Source: Streptomyces viridochromogenes (GTDB lineage: Bacteria > Actinomycetota > Actinomycetes > Streptomycetales > Streptomycetaceae). From it: DNA of 56,040 bases. The position numbers and the translations under genes are program-made. The notes under the pieces are model-generated. The model saw nothing but the letters and a program-made list of their open reading frames with translations. It did no database searches and was not told the origin of the DNA. Every line of letters begins with the position of its first letter. Within the stretch, counting starts at the first letter, position 1. Below, in pieces: positions 35,090 to 43,349 of the stretch. The DNA lies in NCBI RefSeq assembly GCF_001270495.1, contig NZ_LGUR01000237.1, positions 1-56,040 of the forward strand. Direction: 5' to 3'.

Positions 35090-36520
35090 TCAGTGAGCGG
35101 CCGGCCGCCGCGGCAGCCACACCAGCATCAGCACCACTCCCCCGGCCAGCACCCACGCCCCCGTCCGGAACGCCAGCGCGTACCCCTCCGTCAGCGCCTG
35201 AGGCGTCGCGCTGCCGCCCGAGCGGGCCGCCGCCAGGGTGGAGAGGATCGCGAGGCCCAGCGAACCGCCCATCGTGCGTGAGGTGTTGACCAGCCCCGAC
35301 ACCAGGCCGGCCTCCCCCGGCTCCGCCCCGGACGTGGCCAGCGCCGCGAGCGGGGTCGCCGCCAGGCCCGCGCCCAGCATCATCAGGATGCCCGGCACCA
35401 TGATCGACGTGACGTACGCGCCCTCCGCGCTCAGCGTGGACTGCCAGGCGAAACCGGCGACCGCCACGAGCGTGCCGGCGGCCGCCACGTTGCGCGTGCC
35501 GAGCCACGGCATGAGGCGCGGCGCGAGCTTGGAGCCGAGGAGCACGGCCAGCGAGCTCGGCACCAGTGCGAGGCCGGCTTCCAGCGGGGTGTAGCCGAGC
35601 ACGTTCTGCGCGTACAGCGTCATGAAGAACCACATGCAGAACATCGCCGACCCACACAGGAACATCGCCCCGTTCGCCGACGACACCGCCCGTACCCGGA
35701 ACAGCCCGAGCGGCATCAGCGGAGCCGCCGTACGCGACTCCACGAGGACGAAGACGCCGATCAGGGCGAGACCTGCGAGCAGGGGCACGACCGTGGCCGT
35801 CGCCGTCCAGCCCGAGGCCTCCGTCTGCGAGATGCCGTACGCCAAGGTCGCGAGCCCCGCCGTCACCAGCACCGCCCCCGGCAGATCCAGCCGCCGCCCC
35901 GCCCCGGTCCGGCTCTCCACGAGCCAGAGCACCGAGCCGGCCAGCACGACCGCGCCCACCGGCACGTTGATCAGCAGGACCCAGCGCCACGACAGCACAT
36001 CCACCAGCACCCCGCCGACGAGCCCGCCCGCCGCGCCGCCTCCAGCGCCGACGGCCGTCCAGGTGCCTATGGCCCGCGCCCGCGCCGCCCCTTCCGGCAC
36101 GGCCGCCGTCAGGATCGTCAGCGTCGAGGGCGCCAGCACCGCCGCGCCCAGCCCCTGCACGGCCCGCGCGACCAGCAGCTGCCCCTCCTGCTGGGCCAGC
36201 CCGCCGGCCAGCGAGGCCAGGGTGAACACGGCGAGCCCGACGAGGAACATCCGCTTACGGCCGTACAGGTCACCGGCCCGCCCGCCCAGCAGCATGAACC
36301 CCGCGAAGGCGATCGCGTACGCGTTCACGACCCATTGCAGACCCTGCGCGCTCATCGCCAGGTCGGCCCGCATCGACGGCAGGGCCACGTTCACGACGGA
36401 CACGTCGAGCACGACCAGGAACTGCCCGGCGCAGGCGAGCGCCACCACCAGCCAGGTGGGGGGCGCGCCACGGCGGGACGTACGGGTGGTGGCGTCAGCG
36501 GCTCGGAGCATGAGTGTCAT
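35090..36520 (-). CDS. MFS drug:H+ antiporter, DHA2 family
   Basis: The 476-residue protein has about 14 membrane segments and DHA2 signatures: FLVVLDVSVVNVALPSM in TM1, GGRAGDLYGRKRMF (motif A) and WRWVLLINVPVGAVVL. The ATG at 36520 is preferred over upstream starts because it lies directly in an 8-bp dyad likely to be an operator. It is divergent from a second DHA2 gene at 36690, with two palindromes between them. Substrate unknown; multidrug export is the usual family role. Confidence 0.88.
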   Translation of the reverse strand: MTLMLRAADATTRTSRRGAPPTWLVVALACAGQFLVVLDVSVVNVALPSMRADLAMSAQGLQWVVNAYAIAFAGFMLLGGRAGDLYGRKRMFLVGLAVFTLASLAGGLAQQEGQLLVARAVQGLGAAVLAPSTLTILTAAVPEGAARARAIGTWTAVGAGGGAAGGLVGGVLVDVLSWRWVLLINVPVGAVVLAGSVLWLVESRTGAGRRLDLPGAVLVTAGLATLAYGISQTEASGWTATATVVPLLAGLALIGVFVLVESRTAAPLMPLGLFRVRAVSSANGAMFLCGSAMFCMWFFMTLYAQNVLGYTPLEAGLALVPSSLAVLLGSKLAPRLMPWLGTRNVAAAGTLVAVAGFAWQSTLSAEGAYVTSIMVPGILMMLGAGLAATPLAALATSGAEPGEAGLVSGLVNTSRTMGGSLGLAILSTLAAARSGGSATPQALTEGYALAFRTGAWVLAGGVVLMLVWLPRRPAAH

Positions 36521-36524
36521 GCTC
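36506..36524. promoter_or_regulatory. perfect dyad over the MFS start codon
   Basis: GAGCATGA (36506-36513) and TCATGCTC (36517-36524) are exact inverted repeats around GTG and include the start codon of the minus-strand MFS gene. The size and position fit a MarR- or TetR-type operator that blocks early elongation, or a leader hairpin masking the start. Confidence 0.55.
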
Positions 36525-36555
36525 TCAACGACCGACGCTCCTGGCATCAGGAAAT

Positions 36556-36567
36556 GGACCTAGGTCC
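36556..36567. promoter_or_regulatory. 12-bp palindrome GGACCTAGGTCC in a divergent MFS promoter
   Basis: This perfect palindrome lies 36 bases upstream of the minus-strand MFS start and 123 bases before the plus-strand one, in a 169-bp divergent region. It is a second candidate operator. Confidence 0.5.
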
Positions 36568-36689
36568 CCTCCTCCCAAGGACCCAGGCAGGACCCAGGCC
36601 CAGGCCCGTTCCCCAAGAGAAGGTCAAGAAATCGTTAGCTGGCCAAAGCATCGGAATAGTTGCCCAGGCACACCGGGTTGATCCCCCAC

Positions 36690-38432
36690 ATGACACAAAC
36701 GACGAACGACCAGCCCACCGGCAGAGCGACCGGCCCCCTCGTCCCGGTCCTCGCCTTCGCGGGCATCGTTGTCGCGGTGATGCAGACCCTGCTCGTCCCG
36801 GTCATCAAGGACCTGCCGCAGCTGCTGAGCACCGCGCCCAGCAACGCCACCTGGGTCCTGACCTCCACGCTGCTCTCGGGCGCCGTCGCGACCCCGATCA
36901 TGGGCCGCCTCGGCGACCTCTACGGCAAGCGGCGCCTGCTGATAGCCAGCCTGTCCGTGATGGTGGTCGGCGCCCTGGTCAGCGCGTTCACCAGCACCCT
37001 GCTCCCCATGATCGTCGGCCGTACCCTCCAGGGCTTCGCCATGGGCGCGATCCCGCTCGGCATCGGCCTGATGCGCGACATGCTGCCCCGCGAGAAGCTC
37101 GGCTCGGCGATGGCCCTGATGAGCTCCTCGATCGGCGTCGGCGGCGGACTCGCCCTGCCCGCCGCGGCCCTGGTCGCCCAGCACTCCGACTGGCACGCCC
37201 TCTTCTACGGCGCCGCCGGCGTCGGCGTCCTCGCCATCGCCCTGACCCTCCTCGTCGTACCGGAGTCCAAGGTCCGCGCGGAAGGCTCCTTCGACGTCCT
37301 CGGCGCCCTCGGCCTCTCCGCCGGCCTCGTCCTCTTCCTCCTGCCGATCACCAAGGGCAGCGACTGGGGCTGGGCTTCCGGCACCACGCTCGGCCTGTTC
37401 GGCGCGTCGGCCGTCGTCCTCCTCCTCTGGGGCGTCTACGAGCTGCGCACGAAGGCACCCCTCGTCGACCTGCGCACCACGGCCCGCCCGGCCGTCCTCT
37501 TCACCAACCTCGCCTCGATCATGGTCGGGGTCTCGTTCTACGTCGTCTCGCTCGTCCTCCCCCAGCTGCTCCAGCTGCCGAAGGAGACCGGCTACGGCCT
37601 CGGCCAGTCGATGGTCGTCGCGGGCCTGCTGGTCGCCCCGCTCGGCCTGACGATGATGTTCACCGCCCCCGTCTACGCCCGTCTCTCGGCGAAGTACGGC
37701 CCCAAGACCACCCTGATCCTCGGCATGCTCATCATCGCCATCGGCTACGGCGCCGGCCTCGGCCTGATGAGCGCCCCCTGGCAGAGCCTCGTCATCTCCG
37801 TGGTCCTCGGCGTGGGCATCGGCCTGGCCTACTCCTCCCTCCCCGCCCTGATCGTCGGCGCGGTCCCCGCCTCGGAGACGGGCGCGGCGAACGGCCTCAA
37901 CACCCTGATGCGCTCCATCGGTACGTCGGTCTCCAGCGCCGTCATCGGCATGGTGCTGGCCAACACCGCGAACAACGTCGGCGGCGTGGAGATCCCGACC
38001 ATGCACGGCTTCCGCGTCTCCTTCCTGATCGCGACCGCCGCGGTCGCGGTCGGCCTGCTCCTGGCCCTCTTCCTCCCGAAGCAGCGCCCGGCCTCCGCCC
38101 ACCCGCAGCTGCGCGCCAGCAGCGAGGAGGACGCCAACCTGGAGCGCGCCGAAGAGGCACTGCGCGGCTTCCGCGGCCGGGTCCTGGACGCCACGGGCAC
38201 GCCGGTGGCCCGCGCCAAGGTGACCCTGATCGACCGCCGGGGCCGCCAGGCCGGCGCCACCCTCTCCTCGGAGGACGGCACCTACACGCTCACCGTCCCC
38301 ACCCAGGGCGCCTACGTCCTGGCCGCGCGGGCCGACGGCCACGGGCCGCTCGCCTCTTCGGCGACGCACGCGGGCGACGACAGGACGGTGGACGTGGATC
38401 TGGCGTTGCCCGGTGCGACTGTGACCGCGTAG
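36690..38432 (+). CDS. MFS DHA2-type transporter with C-terminal carboxypeptidase-regulatory-like domain
   Basis: The 580-residue protein has an N-terminal 14-TM DHA2 transporter (FAGIVVAVMQTLLVPVIKDL, MGRLGDLYGKRRLL, about residues 15-455). A charged linker (LRASSEEDANLERAEEALRG) and a beta-sandwich domain of about 80 residues (494-575) follow: FRGRVLDATGTPVARAKVTL, ATLSSEDGTYTLTVPTQGAY. The latter is the CarboxypepD_reg/transthyretin-like fold normally found on secreted proteins. In DHA2 topology both termini are cytoplasmic, so its place here is unusual. It may be a ligand-sensing or assembly module. The start ATG 36690 is preferred to 36660. Confidence 0.88.
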   Translation: MTQTTNDQPTGRATGPLVPVLAFAGIVVAVMQTLLVPVIKDLPQLLSTAPSNATWVLTSTLLSGAVATPIMGRLGDLYGKRRLLIASLSVMVVGALVSAFTSTLLPMIVGRTLQGFAMGAIPLGIGLMRDMLPREKLGSAMALMSSSIGVGGGLALPAAALVAQHSDWHALFYGAAGVGVLAIALTLLVVPESKVRAEGSFDVLGALGLSAGLVLFLLPITKGSDWGWASGTTLGLFGASAVVLLLWGVYELRTKAPLVDLRTTARPAVLFTNLASIMVGVSFYVVSLVLPQLLQLPKETGYGLGQSMVVAGLLVAPLGLTMMFTAPVYARLSAKYGPKTTLILGMLIIAIGYGAGLGLMSAPWQSLVISVVLGVGIGLAYSSLPALIVGAVPASETGAANGLNTLMRSIGTSVSSAVIGMVLANTANNVGGVEIPTMHGFRVSFLIATAAVAVGLLLALFLPKQRPASAHPQLRASSEEDANLERAEEALRGFRGRVLDATGTPVARAKVTLIDRRGRQAGATLSSEDGTYTLTVPTQGAYVLAARADGHGPLASSATHAGDDRTVDVDLALPGATVTA

Positions 38433-38458
38433 CGCGGGGCGGGGTGCCGCGACGCGCC

Positions 38459-38520
38459 GTCCGGCGGCTGCGGGTGCGTCGTTGCTTGTCGCGCAGTTCC
38501 CCGCGCCCCTTCGGGGCACG
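38459..38520. repeat. GC-rich interspersed repeat (copy 4)
   Basis: The segment GTCGCGCAGTTCCCCGCGCC followed by CCTTCGGGGCACGC is a very common Streptomyces intergenic repeat form, in reverse orientation to the copy at 29126-29200. It fills much of the 170-bp gap after the MFS gene. Confidence 0.6.
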
Positions 38521-38528
38521 CTGCCGCA

Positions 38529-38552
38529 CCCCCGTCAGAGAGCTGACGGGGG
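38529..38552. terminator. strong hairpin between MFS and methyltransferase genes
   Basis: CCCCCGTCAG (38529-38538) pairs exactly with CTGACGGGGG (38543-38552) across a 4-base AGAG loop. It probably ends the MFS transcript. The right arm also contains CTGACGG, the half-site of the palindromes at 32734 and 41351, so an operator role cannot be excluded. Confidence 0.6.
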
Positions 38553-38602
38553 GCGTGGTGCACCATGGGCGCCCATACACCCGTACGACCGAGAGGGACC
38601 CC

Positions 38603-39253
38603 ATGACCCCGGCCCCCAAGCCCGAGATCCTGGCCGCGTTCGAGGCGGCGAAGGGCTTCATGCCCACGGGTGAGGGGCTCGCGCTCTACGCGGCGGCCGT
38701 CGAGGCGGGCCGCCTCGGCCTCCCCCTCCTGGAGGTCGGCACATACTGCGGCCGCTCCACGATCCTGCTCGCCGACGCCGCCCGCCAGGCCGGGGTGACG
38801 GCCCTCACGGTCGACCACCACCGCGGCAGCGAGGAGCAGCAGCCGGGCTGGGAGTACCACGACCCGGAGACGGTCGACCCCGAGATCGGCCTGATGGACA
38901 CGCTGCCGGCGTTCCGCCGCACGCTGCACAAGGCGGGCCTGGAGGAGCACGTGATCGCCCTGGTCGGCCGCTCCCCGCAGGTGGCGAAGGTCTGGGGCAC
39001 CCCCCTCGGCCTGGTCTTCATCGACGGCGGCCACACCGACGAACACGCCACCGCCGACTACGAGGGCTGGGCCCCCCACGTCGCCCAAGGCGGCCTGCTG
39101 CTCATCCACGACGTGTTCCCGGACCCGGCGGACGAGTTCACGGGGCAGGCCCCCTACCGCGTGTACCTGCGGGCGCTGGAGTCCGGGGCCTTCACGGAGG
39201 TGTCGGCGACGGAATCGCTGCGGGTGCTGAAGCGGACGGGGACGGGCGTCTGA
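38603..39253 (+). CDS. class I SAM-dependent methyltransferase (Methyltransf_24-like)
   Basis: The 216-residue protein has a Rossmann SAM-binding motif LLEVGTYCGRSTILLA, the acidic strand LTVDHHRGSEEQQ, and LGLVFIDGGHTDEHATADYE, followed by GGLLLIHDVF. This pattern is that of the Methyltransf_24 group of small class I methyltransferases. GAGAGG lies 9 bases before the ATG. It stands between a strong hairpin and the amidase gene, so probably monocistronic. The acceptor is unknown. Confidence 0.85.
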   Translation: MTPAPKPEILAAFEAAKGFMPTGEGLALYAAAVEAGRLGLPLLEVGTYCGRSTILLADAARQAGVTALTVDHHRGSEEQQPGWEYHDPETVDPEIGLMDTLPAFRRTLHKAGLEEHVIALVGRSPQVAKVWGTPLGLVFIDGGHTDEHATADYEGWAPHVAQGGLLLIHDVFPDPADEFTGQAPYRVYLRALESGAFTEVSATESLRVLKRTGTGV

Positions 39254-39304
39254 ACTCCCGCCCCGCTCGACCGTGCCTTCCCCGCGCAGGCCGCGGTCGG
39301 CCCG

Positions 39305-39310
39305 TAAGGT
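39305..39310 (+). promoter_or_regulatory. -10 element for a leaderless amidase transcript
   Basis: TAAGGT ends 7 bases before the GTG at 39318, the spacing expected if transcription begins at the start codon. No ribosome site is present. Confidence 0.45.
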
Positions 39311-39317
39311 GGCAGGC

Positions 39318-40265
39318 GTGTCGTACGTAGGCCCGGACTTCGATCCTCCCCAGCCCCGCCGCAGCCGCCGCCGAACCCTGACCGTCGCGATCGCCGCGCT
39401 CGTGCCGGGGGCCCTGCTCGGTTGGGTGATGTACCAGGCCGTGGGCGGCCCCGGCAACAAAGGCGGCTCCGGCAACGCGGCCGTACGGCCCTCGTCCGCG
39501 ACGCCGTCGGACACGGCGCCGACGATCTCCGCGACGAACGACGACAAGCCCCCGGGCCCCACCCCCACCGCGGAGTCCACCACCGCCTCCGGCCCGCTCA
39601 AGGGCAAGGTCGTCGTCATCGACCCGGGCCACAACCCGAACAACTTCCAGCACACGGCCGAAATCAACCGCAAGGTGAACATCGGCACGAACTGGAAGGA
39701 GTGCGACACGACGGGGACTTCGACGAACGACGGCTACAGCGAGGCCGAGTTCACGCTGGACGTGGCCCACCGCATGCGCACCCTGCTGGAGAAGCAGGGC
39801 GCCACGGTCGAGTTCACACAGGACGGCGACCGCCCGTGGGGCCCGTGCGTGGACGAACGCGCCCGGATCGGCAACAAGGCGGGCGCTGACGCCGTCGTCT
39901 CCATCCACGCGGACGGCGCGGGCACCGGCCAACGGGGCTTCCACGTCATCCTCCCCGGCAAGGTGAACGAGGGCGCCGCCGACACCGGCCCCATCGTCAC
40001 CCCCTCCCGCGACCTCGGCGAGCGCATCGCGGGTTCCTTCGTCCGCGTCACGGGCAGCGCACCCTCCAACTACGTCGGCTCCGGCACCGGTCTCGTCACG
40101 CGTGAGGACCTGGGCGGTCTCAATCTGTCAACGGTTCCCAAGGTGTTCATCGAGTGCGGCAACATGCGCGATAGCAAGGACGCGGCGTTGCTCACCAGTG
40201 GCGCGTGGCGGCAGAAGGCGGCGCAAGGGATCTCTGAGGGAATCGTGAGTTTCCTGCGCGGGTAA
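39318..40265 (+). CDS. N-acetylmuramoyl-L-alanine amidase (Amidase_3), membrane-anchored
   Basis: The 315-residue protein has one N-terminal membrane segment (TLTVAIAALVPGALLGWVMY, about 20-40), a Ser/Thr/Pro-rich spacer, then a zinc amidase domain. VVVIDPGHNPNN supplies the first His, SEAEFTLDVAHRM the Glu, DAVVSIHADG the second His and VFIECGNMRD the catalytic Glu. It should cleave the amide between MurNAc and the stem peptide outside the membrane. GTG 39318 is chosen because of the well-placed -10 element; an upstream GTG adds unrelated residues. An N-terminal signal-anchor rather than cleavable signal is likely. Confidence 0.9.
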   Translation: MSYVGPDFDPPQPRRSRRRTLTVAIAALVPGALLGWVMYQAVGGPGNKGGSGNAAVRPSSATPSDTAPTISATNDDKPPGPTPTAESTTASGPLKGKVVVIDPGHNPNNFQHTAEINRKVNIGTNWKECDTTGTSTNDGYSEAEFTLDVAHRMRTLLEKQGATVEFTQDGDRPWGPCVDERARIGNKAGADAVVSIHADGAGTGQRGFHVILPGKVNEGAADTGPIVTPSRDLGERIAGSFVRVTGSAPSNYVGSGTGLVTREDLGGLNLSTVPKVFIECGNMRDSKDAALLTSGAWRQKAAQGISEGIVSFLRG

Positions 40266-40429
40266 TGGTCCACGGGCCGATCCCGGCGGACACCCTCGTC
40301 GGTCGGACGATAAGGTCGTCCTTACGATGAGGGGCCACCCCCGCGCTTCACACAAGGGCCTCACGGCGACATGGTGACAGCGACGCCTCCAGCGATGCCG
40401 ATGTTGAGACGACTGACGAAGGACCTGAA

Positions 40430-41257
40430 GTGAATATCCGCTCCCTCACTCGAGGCGACGGCGTGGTGATCGGAGCAGCGGTATTGCTGTTCATCGCGTC
40501 GTTCCTCGACATCTACTCCGACGACGGTGCCGAGGGCATCGAGATGCCGAATGCCTGGGGCAGCGGACCGCTCCTGCTCGGCGTCGTGCTGGCTGGTCTC
40601 ATCGGCGCCGCGCTCATCGTCGTCGCCCGGGGGCTGCCGCAGGCGCCCAAGGTCGCCGGTCTGGACCTCGGCCAGTTCGGTGTCGCCTTCACCGTCTTCG
40701 CCGCTTGGAGCGCGCTCGGCAACATCTTCGACCCGGCGGGCGGCGCAAACAACTTCGGCGGAAGTTCCTCCTCCGGCCCCGACGCGGGCACCGGGCTGAT
40801 CCTCGCGCTGATCGCCACCCTGGCCATGGCCGGCGCCGCCATCGCCACCCCCCTGGTCCCCGCCCTCCAGGCCGCGCTGATCCCCGCTCCCAAGCCCGCC
40901 GCCCCCCAGCCCTACGGCGCCCAGCCGCCCGGTGGTTACGGCTACCCGGGTGCCCAGCAGCCGGGCGCCCAGCAGCCGTACGGCGGTCAGCCGCAGCCGG
41001 GGCAGCCCTTCGGTGGGCAGGCCCCGCAGCAGCCGCAGCAGGCGCAGGCGCCCGCCGCGGACTTCTCCCCGTTCTGGTTCGCCGTGCCCGTGGCGCGCCC
41101 CCTGTTCGCGGAGGACGGCTCGCCCACGCCGATCGCCGAACTGGCGCCGGGCACCTGGTACCTGGCCGTCGAGCAGCGTGGCCCGGCCCTGGTGGCGCAG
41201 ACGCAGGACGGTCGCCGTGGTGTTCTCCAGGACACGTCGGGGATCCAGCGCGGCTGA
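40430..41257 (+). CDS. four-TM membrane protein with Gln/Pro/Gly-rich tail (DUF5336-like)
   Basis: The GTG at 40430 has GAAGGA 6 bases upstream. The 275-residue product has hydrophobic segments at about 12-25, 48-66, 85-97 and 123-150, then a low-complexity region (PYGAQPPGGYGYPGAQQP, QPYGGQPQPGQPFGGQ) and a small folded C-terminal part (WYLAVEQRGPALVAQTQDGR). This resembles actinobacterial DUF5336-type membrane proteins, of unknown function and linked to the cell envelope. A TAAGG/CCTTA dyad at 40311-40324 may mark its promoter. It is followed by a long terminator hairpin. Confidence 0.7.
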   Translation: MNIRSLTRGDGVVIGAAVLLFIASFLDIYSDDGAEGIEMPNAWGSGPLLLGVVLAGLIGAALIVVARGLPQAPKVAGLDLGQFGVAFTVFAAWSALGNIFDPAGGANNFGGSSSSGPDAGTGLILALIATLAMAGAAIATPLVPALQAALIPAPKPAAPQPYGAQPPGGYGYPGAQQPGAQQPYGGQPQPGQPFGGQAPQQPQQAQAPAADFSPFWFAVPVARPLFAEDGSPTPIAELAPGTWYLAVEQRGPALVAQTQDGRRGVLQDTSGIQRG

Positions 41258-41281
41258 GCCGCGGGAACCGTAAGACAAGCC

Positions 41282-41329
41282 GTACGACGACGGCCCCTCA
41301 CCCTTCCCGGTGAGGGGCCGTCGTCGTAC
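41282..41329. terminator. 21-bp perfect terminator hairpin
   Basis: Arms 41282-41302 and 41309-41329 are exact inverted complements of 21 bases, with loop CTTCCC. The stem starts GTACGACGACGG and ends CCGTCGTCGTAC. It ends the membrane-protein transcript 25 bases after the stop codon. Confidence 0.92.
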
Positions 41330-41350
41330 AGTCGCAAGCCCAATGCATAA

Positions 41351-41365
41351 CTGACGGAGCGTCAG
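41351..41365. promoter_or_regulatory. palindrome CTGACGGAGCGTCAG overlapping the ribosome site
   Basis: A perfect 6-bp dyad around GAG, identical in core to the palindrome at 32734-32750. It ends 9 bases before the ATG of the F420 oxidoreductase gene and touches its AGGAGG ribosome site. Binding there would block transcription start or translation. Confidence 0.7.
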
Positions 41366-41374
41366 GAGGCGGAC

Positions 41375-42385
41375 ATGCGGCTCGGGCTCGCACTCGGTTA
41401 CTGGGGCCGCGGCCCCTCCGCGGACCATGTGCCCCTCGCTCAGGAGGCCGAGCGGCTGGGCTACGACTCCGTGTGGACGGCCGAGTCCTGGGGCTCGGAC
41501 GCGTTCACGCCGCTCACCTGGATCGCCGCGCAGACGTCAAGGATCAAGCTCGGTACGGCGGTTGCGCAGATGGCCGCCCGCTCCCCGACCACGACCGCCA
41601 TGCACGCTCTGACCCTCGACCACCTCTCCGGTGGGCGCATGATGCTCGGGCTCGGGCTGTCGGGGCCGCAGGTGGTGGAGGGGTGGTACGGGCGGCCGTT
41701 CCCCCGCTCGCCGCTGACCGCCACGCGCGAGTACGTCGATGTCGTACGGCAAGTGCTGCGGCGCGAGGCGCCCGTCGAGCTCGACGGGCGTTTTCACGCC
41801 CACCCGTACCGCGGTCCGGACGCCACCGGCATCGGGAAGGCGCTGAAGCCGATCACCCATCCCCTGCGCGCCGACCTCCCCGTGCTGCTCGGTGCCGAGG
41901 GCCCGAAGAACGTCGCGCAGACCGTCCGGATCGCCGACGGCTGGCTGCCGTTGTACTGGTCGCCGAGCAGGCCCGAGGTCTACGGGGACGCGGTGCGCGA
42001 CCTCCCGCAGGGCTTCCTCGTCGCGCCCATGGCCCGGGTCCAGGTATGTGACGACGTCTCCGAGGGGCTCCTCCCGGTCAAGGTCATGCTCGGTTTCTAC
42101 ATCGGCGGCATGGGCCACGCGGCCCGCAACTTCCACGCCGACCTCATGGCGCGCATGGGGTACAAGGAGGAAGCCCGGCGGATTCAGCGGCTGTTCCGGG
42201 ACGGCCGGCGGGAGGAGGCCGTGCTCGCCGTCCCGGACGCCTTCGCCGACGAGATCTCCCTTGTCGGGCCGCGTGAACGCATCGCCGAGCGGCTGGAGTC
42301 GTGGCGGAAGGGGCCGGTGACGGATCTGCTGGCGCTGGCGCCGGACCGGGAGTCGTTGCGGGTGCTGGCGGAGCTCAACACATAG
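41375..42385 (+). CDS. LLM-class F420-dependent oxidoreductase
   Basis: The 336-residue TIM-barrel protein of the luciferase-like monooxygenase superfamily has RLGLALGYWGRGP, AERLGYDSVWTAESWGSDA, IKLGTAVAQMAARSPTTTAM, LSGGRMMLGLGLSGPQVVEG and LPVLLGAEGPKNVAQT. This is the pattern of actinobacterial F420-dependent enzymes. AGGAGG lies 5-6 bases upstream of the ATG, overlapped by a palindromic operator candidate. The same palindrome in front of the MaoC/kinase region suggests co-regulation with lipid genes. Substrate unknown. Confidence 0.88.
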   Translation: MRLGLALGYWGRGPSADHVPLAQEAERLGYDSVWTAESWGSDAFTPLTWIAAQTSRIKLGTAVAQMAARSPTTTAMHALTLDHLSGGRMMLGLGLSGPQVVEGWYGRPFPRSPLTATREYVDVVRQVLRREAPVELDGRFHAHPYRGPDATGIGKALKPITHPLRADLPVLLGAEGPKNVAQTVRIADGWLPLYWSPSRPEVYGDAVRDLPQGFLVAPMARVQVCDDVSEGLLPVKVMLGFYIGGMGHAARNFHADLMARMGYKEEARRIQRLFRDGRREEAVLAVPDAFADEISLVGPRERIAERLESWRKGPVTDLLALAPDRESLRVLAELNT

Positions 42386-42400
42386 GTACGGGGCGGGTGT

Positions 42401-42935
42401 TCACCACTGGAAGATGGCGACCGGGTCCAGGGTGAGTTCGGCCGTCCTGTCGTTCCATGAGCGCACCAGGCCCAGGCAGGTGGCGGGGAACTTCTCGTCC
42501 TCCGAGTAGTTGTCGACGGGGAACCTCCTGCGGACCAGGGCTGTTCGCAGGTGATCTTCACGCACGGGGCCGTCTCGTCGTTGCCGTAGCGGGCGCGCAG
42601 TACGAAGTGCAGGAGCCCACGGTGTTGATGATCTTCTCCAGGACGTCCAGGTCGGGTTCGTACACCTTGGTCTCGTCGCGGTTCGGGGTCGGCACCTGGA
42701 TGCCGCGCTCGACCAGGTAGTCGTTGAGCTGGTCGCTGGTGCCGTCCTCGCCGGAGAAGCGGACGCGGAAGCCCAGCTCGATGGCGCGCTGGCGCAGTTC
42801 GGGGTCCTCCTGGATGACGCGGACGAGCCGGTCACCGTTGTCGCTGAGGGAGATGAGCTGCGGCTCGGTGAGCGCGTAGGGGGTGGGGTAGAGCCACCGG
42901 CTCTCCTGCCCTCTCCGGGAGGAGGATCGTGGTGA
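42401..42935 (-). pseudogene. decayed gene with several frameshifts, unidentified
   Basis: Protein-like sequence is spread over three frames on the minus strand: AVTTILLPERAGE, then RWLYPTPYALTEPQLISLSD and GDRLVRVIQEDPELRQRAIE through QLNDYLVERGIQVPTPNRD, then ARYGNDETAPCVKITCEQ, and finally RRFPVDNYSEDEKFPATCLG to the stop (DPVAIFQW). At least three one-base shifts are needed to join them, and no start codon is left. I cannot name the family; the first half faintly recalls the C-terminal part of VWA/solute-binding proteins. The 58 bp upstream to 42993 show nothing. Confidence 0.55.
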
Positions 42936-43043
42936 CCGCCTTTACCGTCGAACGACCTTACGGGGAACGCCAGTTGAACGTAATGTCCCGTTCGGGCTGC
43001 GGTGACGGGGTTTCGGTCGCGCCCCCGAGGTTACCCGGGGGGC

Positions 43044-43337
43044 ATGTCCCCTCGATATCGCAACGGTGCGAATCAGGCCGGCACGGTCATAGCGATCGTC
43101 GCCGACGTCATGGCCCTCGTCCTGGGCCTGTGGATCCTGATGTACCTGCTGGACGCCAATCGTGCCAACGACTTCGTCCAGTTCATCCACGACGCGGCCC
43201 GCTGGCTGGCGGGTTGGTCCCACGACCTGTTCACGTTCGACGAGGAGTGGGCGAGGGTCGTGGCGGGGTACGGCCTGGCAGCGGTCGTGTACCTGTTCGT
43301 GGGTCATGCCATCGCGAACCGGGTCCACCGCCACTGA
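43044..43337 (+). CDS. small two-TM membrane protein
   Basis: The ATG at 43044 follows GGGGGG; an in-frame ATG at 43002 would add 14 unrelated residues. The 97-residue protein has two hydrophobic helices (TVIAIVADVMALVLGLWILMYL, of which VIAIVADVMALVLGLWIL is the core; and GLAAVVYLFVGHAIANRV) joined by an amphipathic loop with Trp and Asp. It resembles small uncharacterised Streptomyces membrane proteins. It converges on the toroid-fold gene ending at 43350. No function assigned. Confidence 0.7.
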   Translation: MSPRYRNGANQAGTVIAIVADVMALVLGLWILMYLLDANRANDFVQFIHDAARWLAGWSHDLFTFDEEWARVVAGYGLAAVVYLFVGHAIANRVHRH

Positions 43338-43349
43338 CACCCCGAGCGC

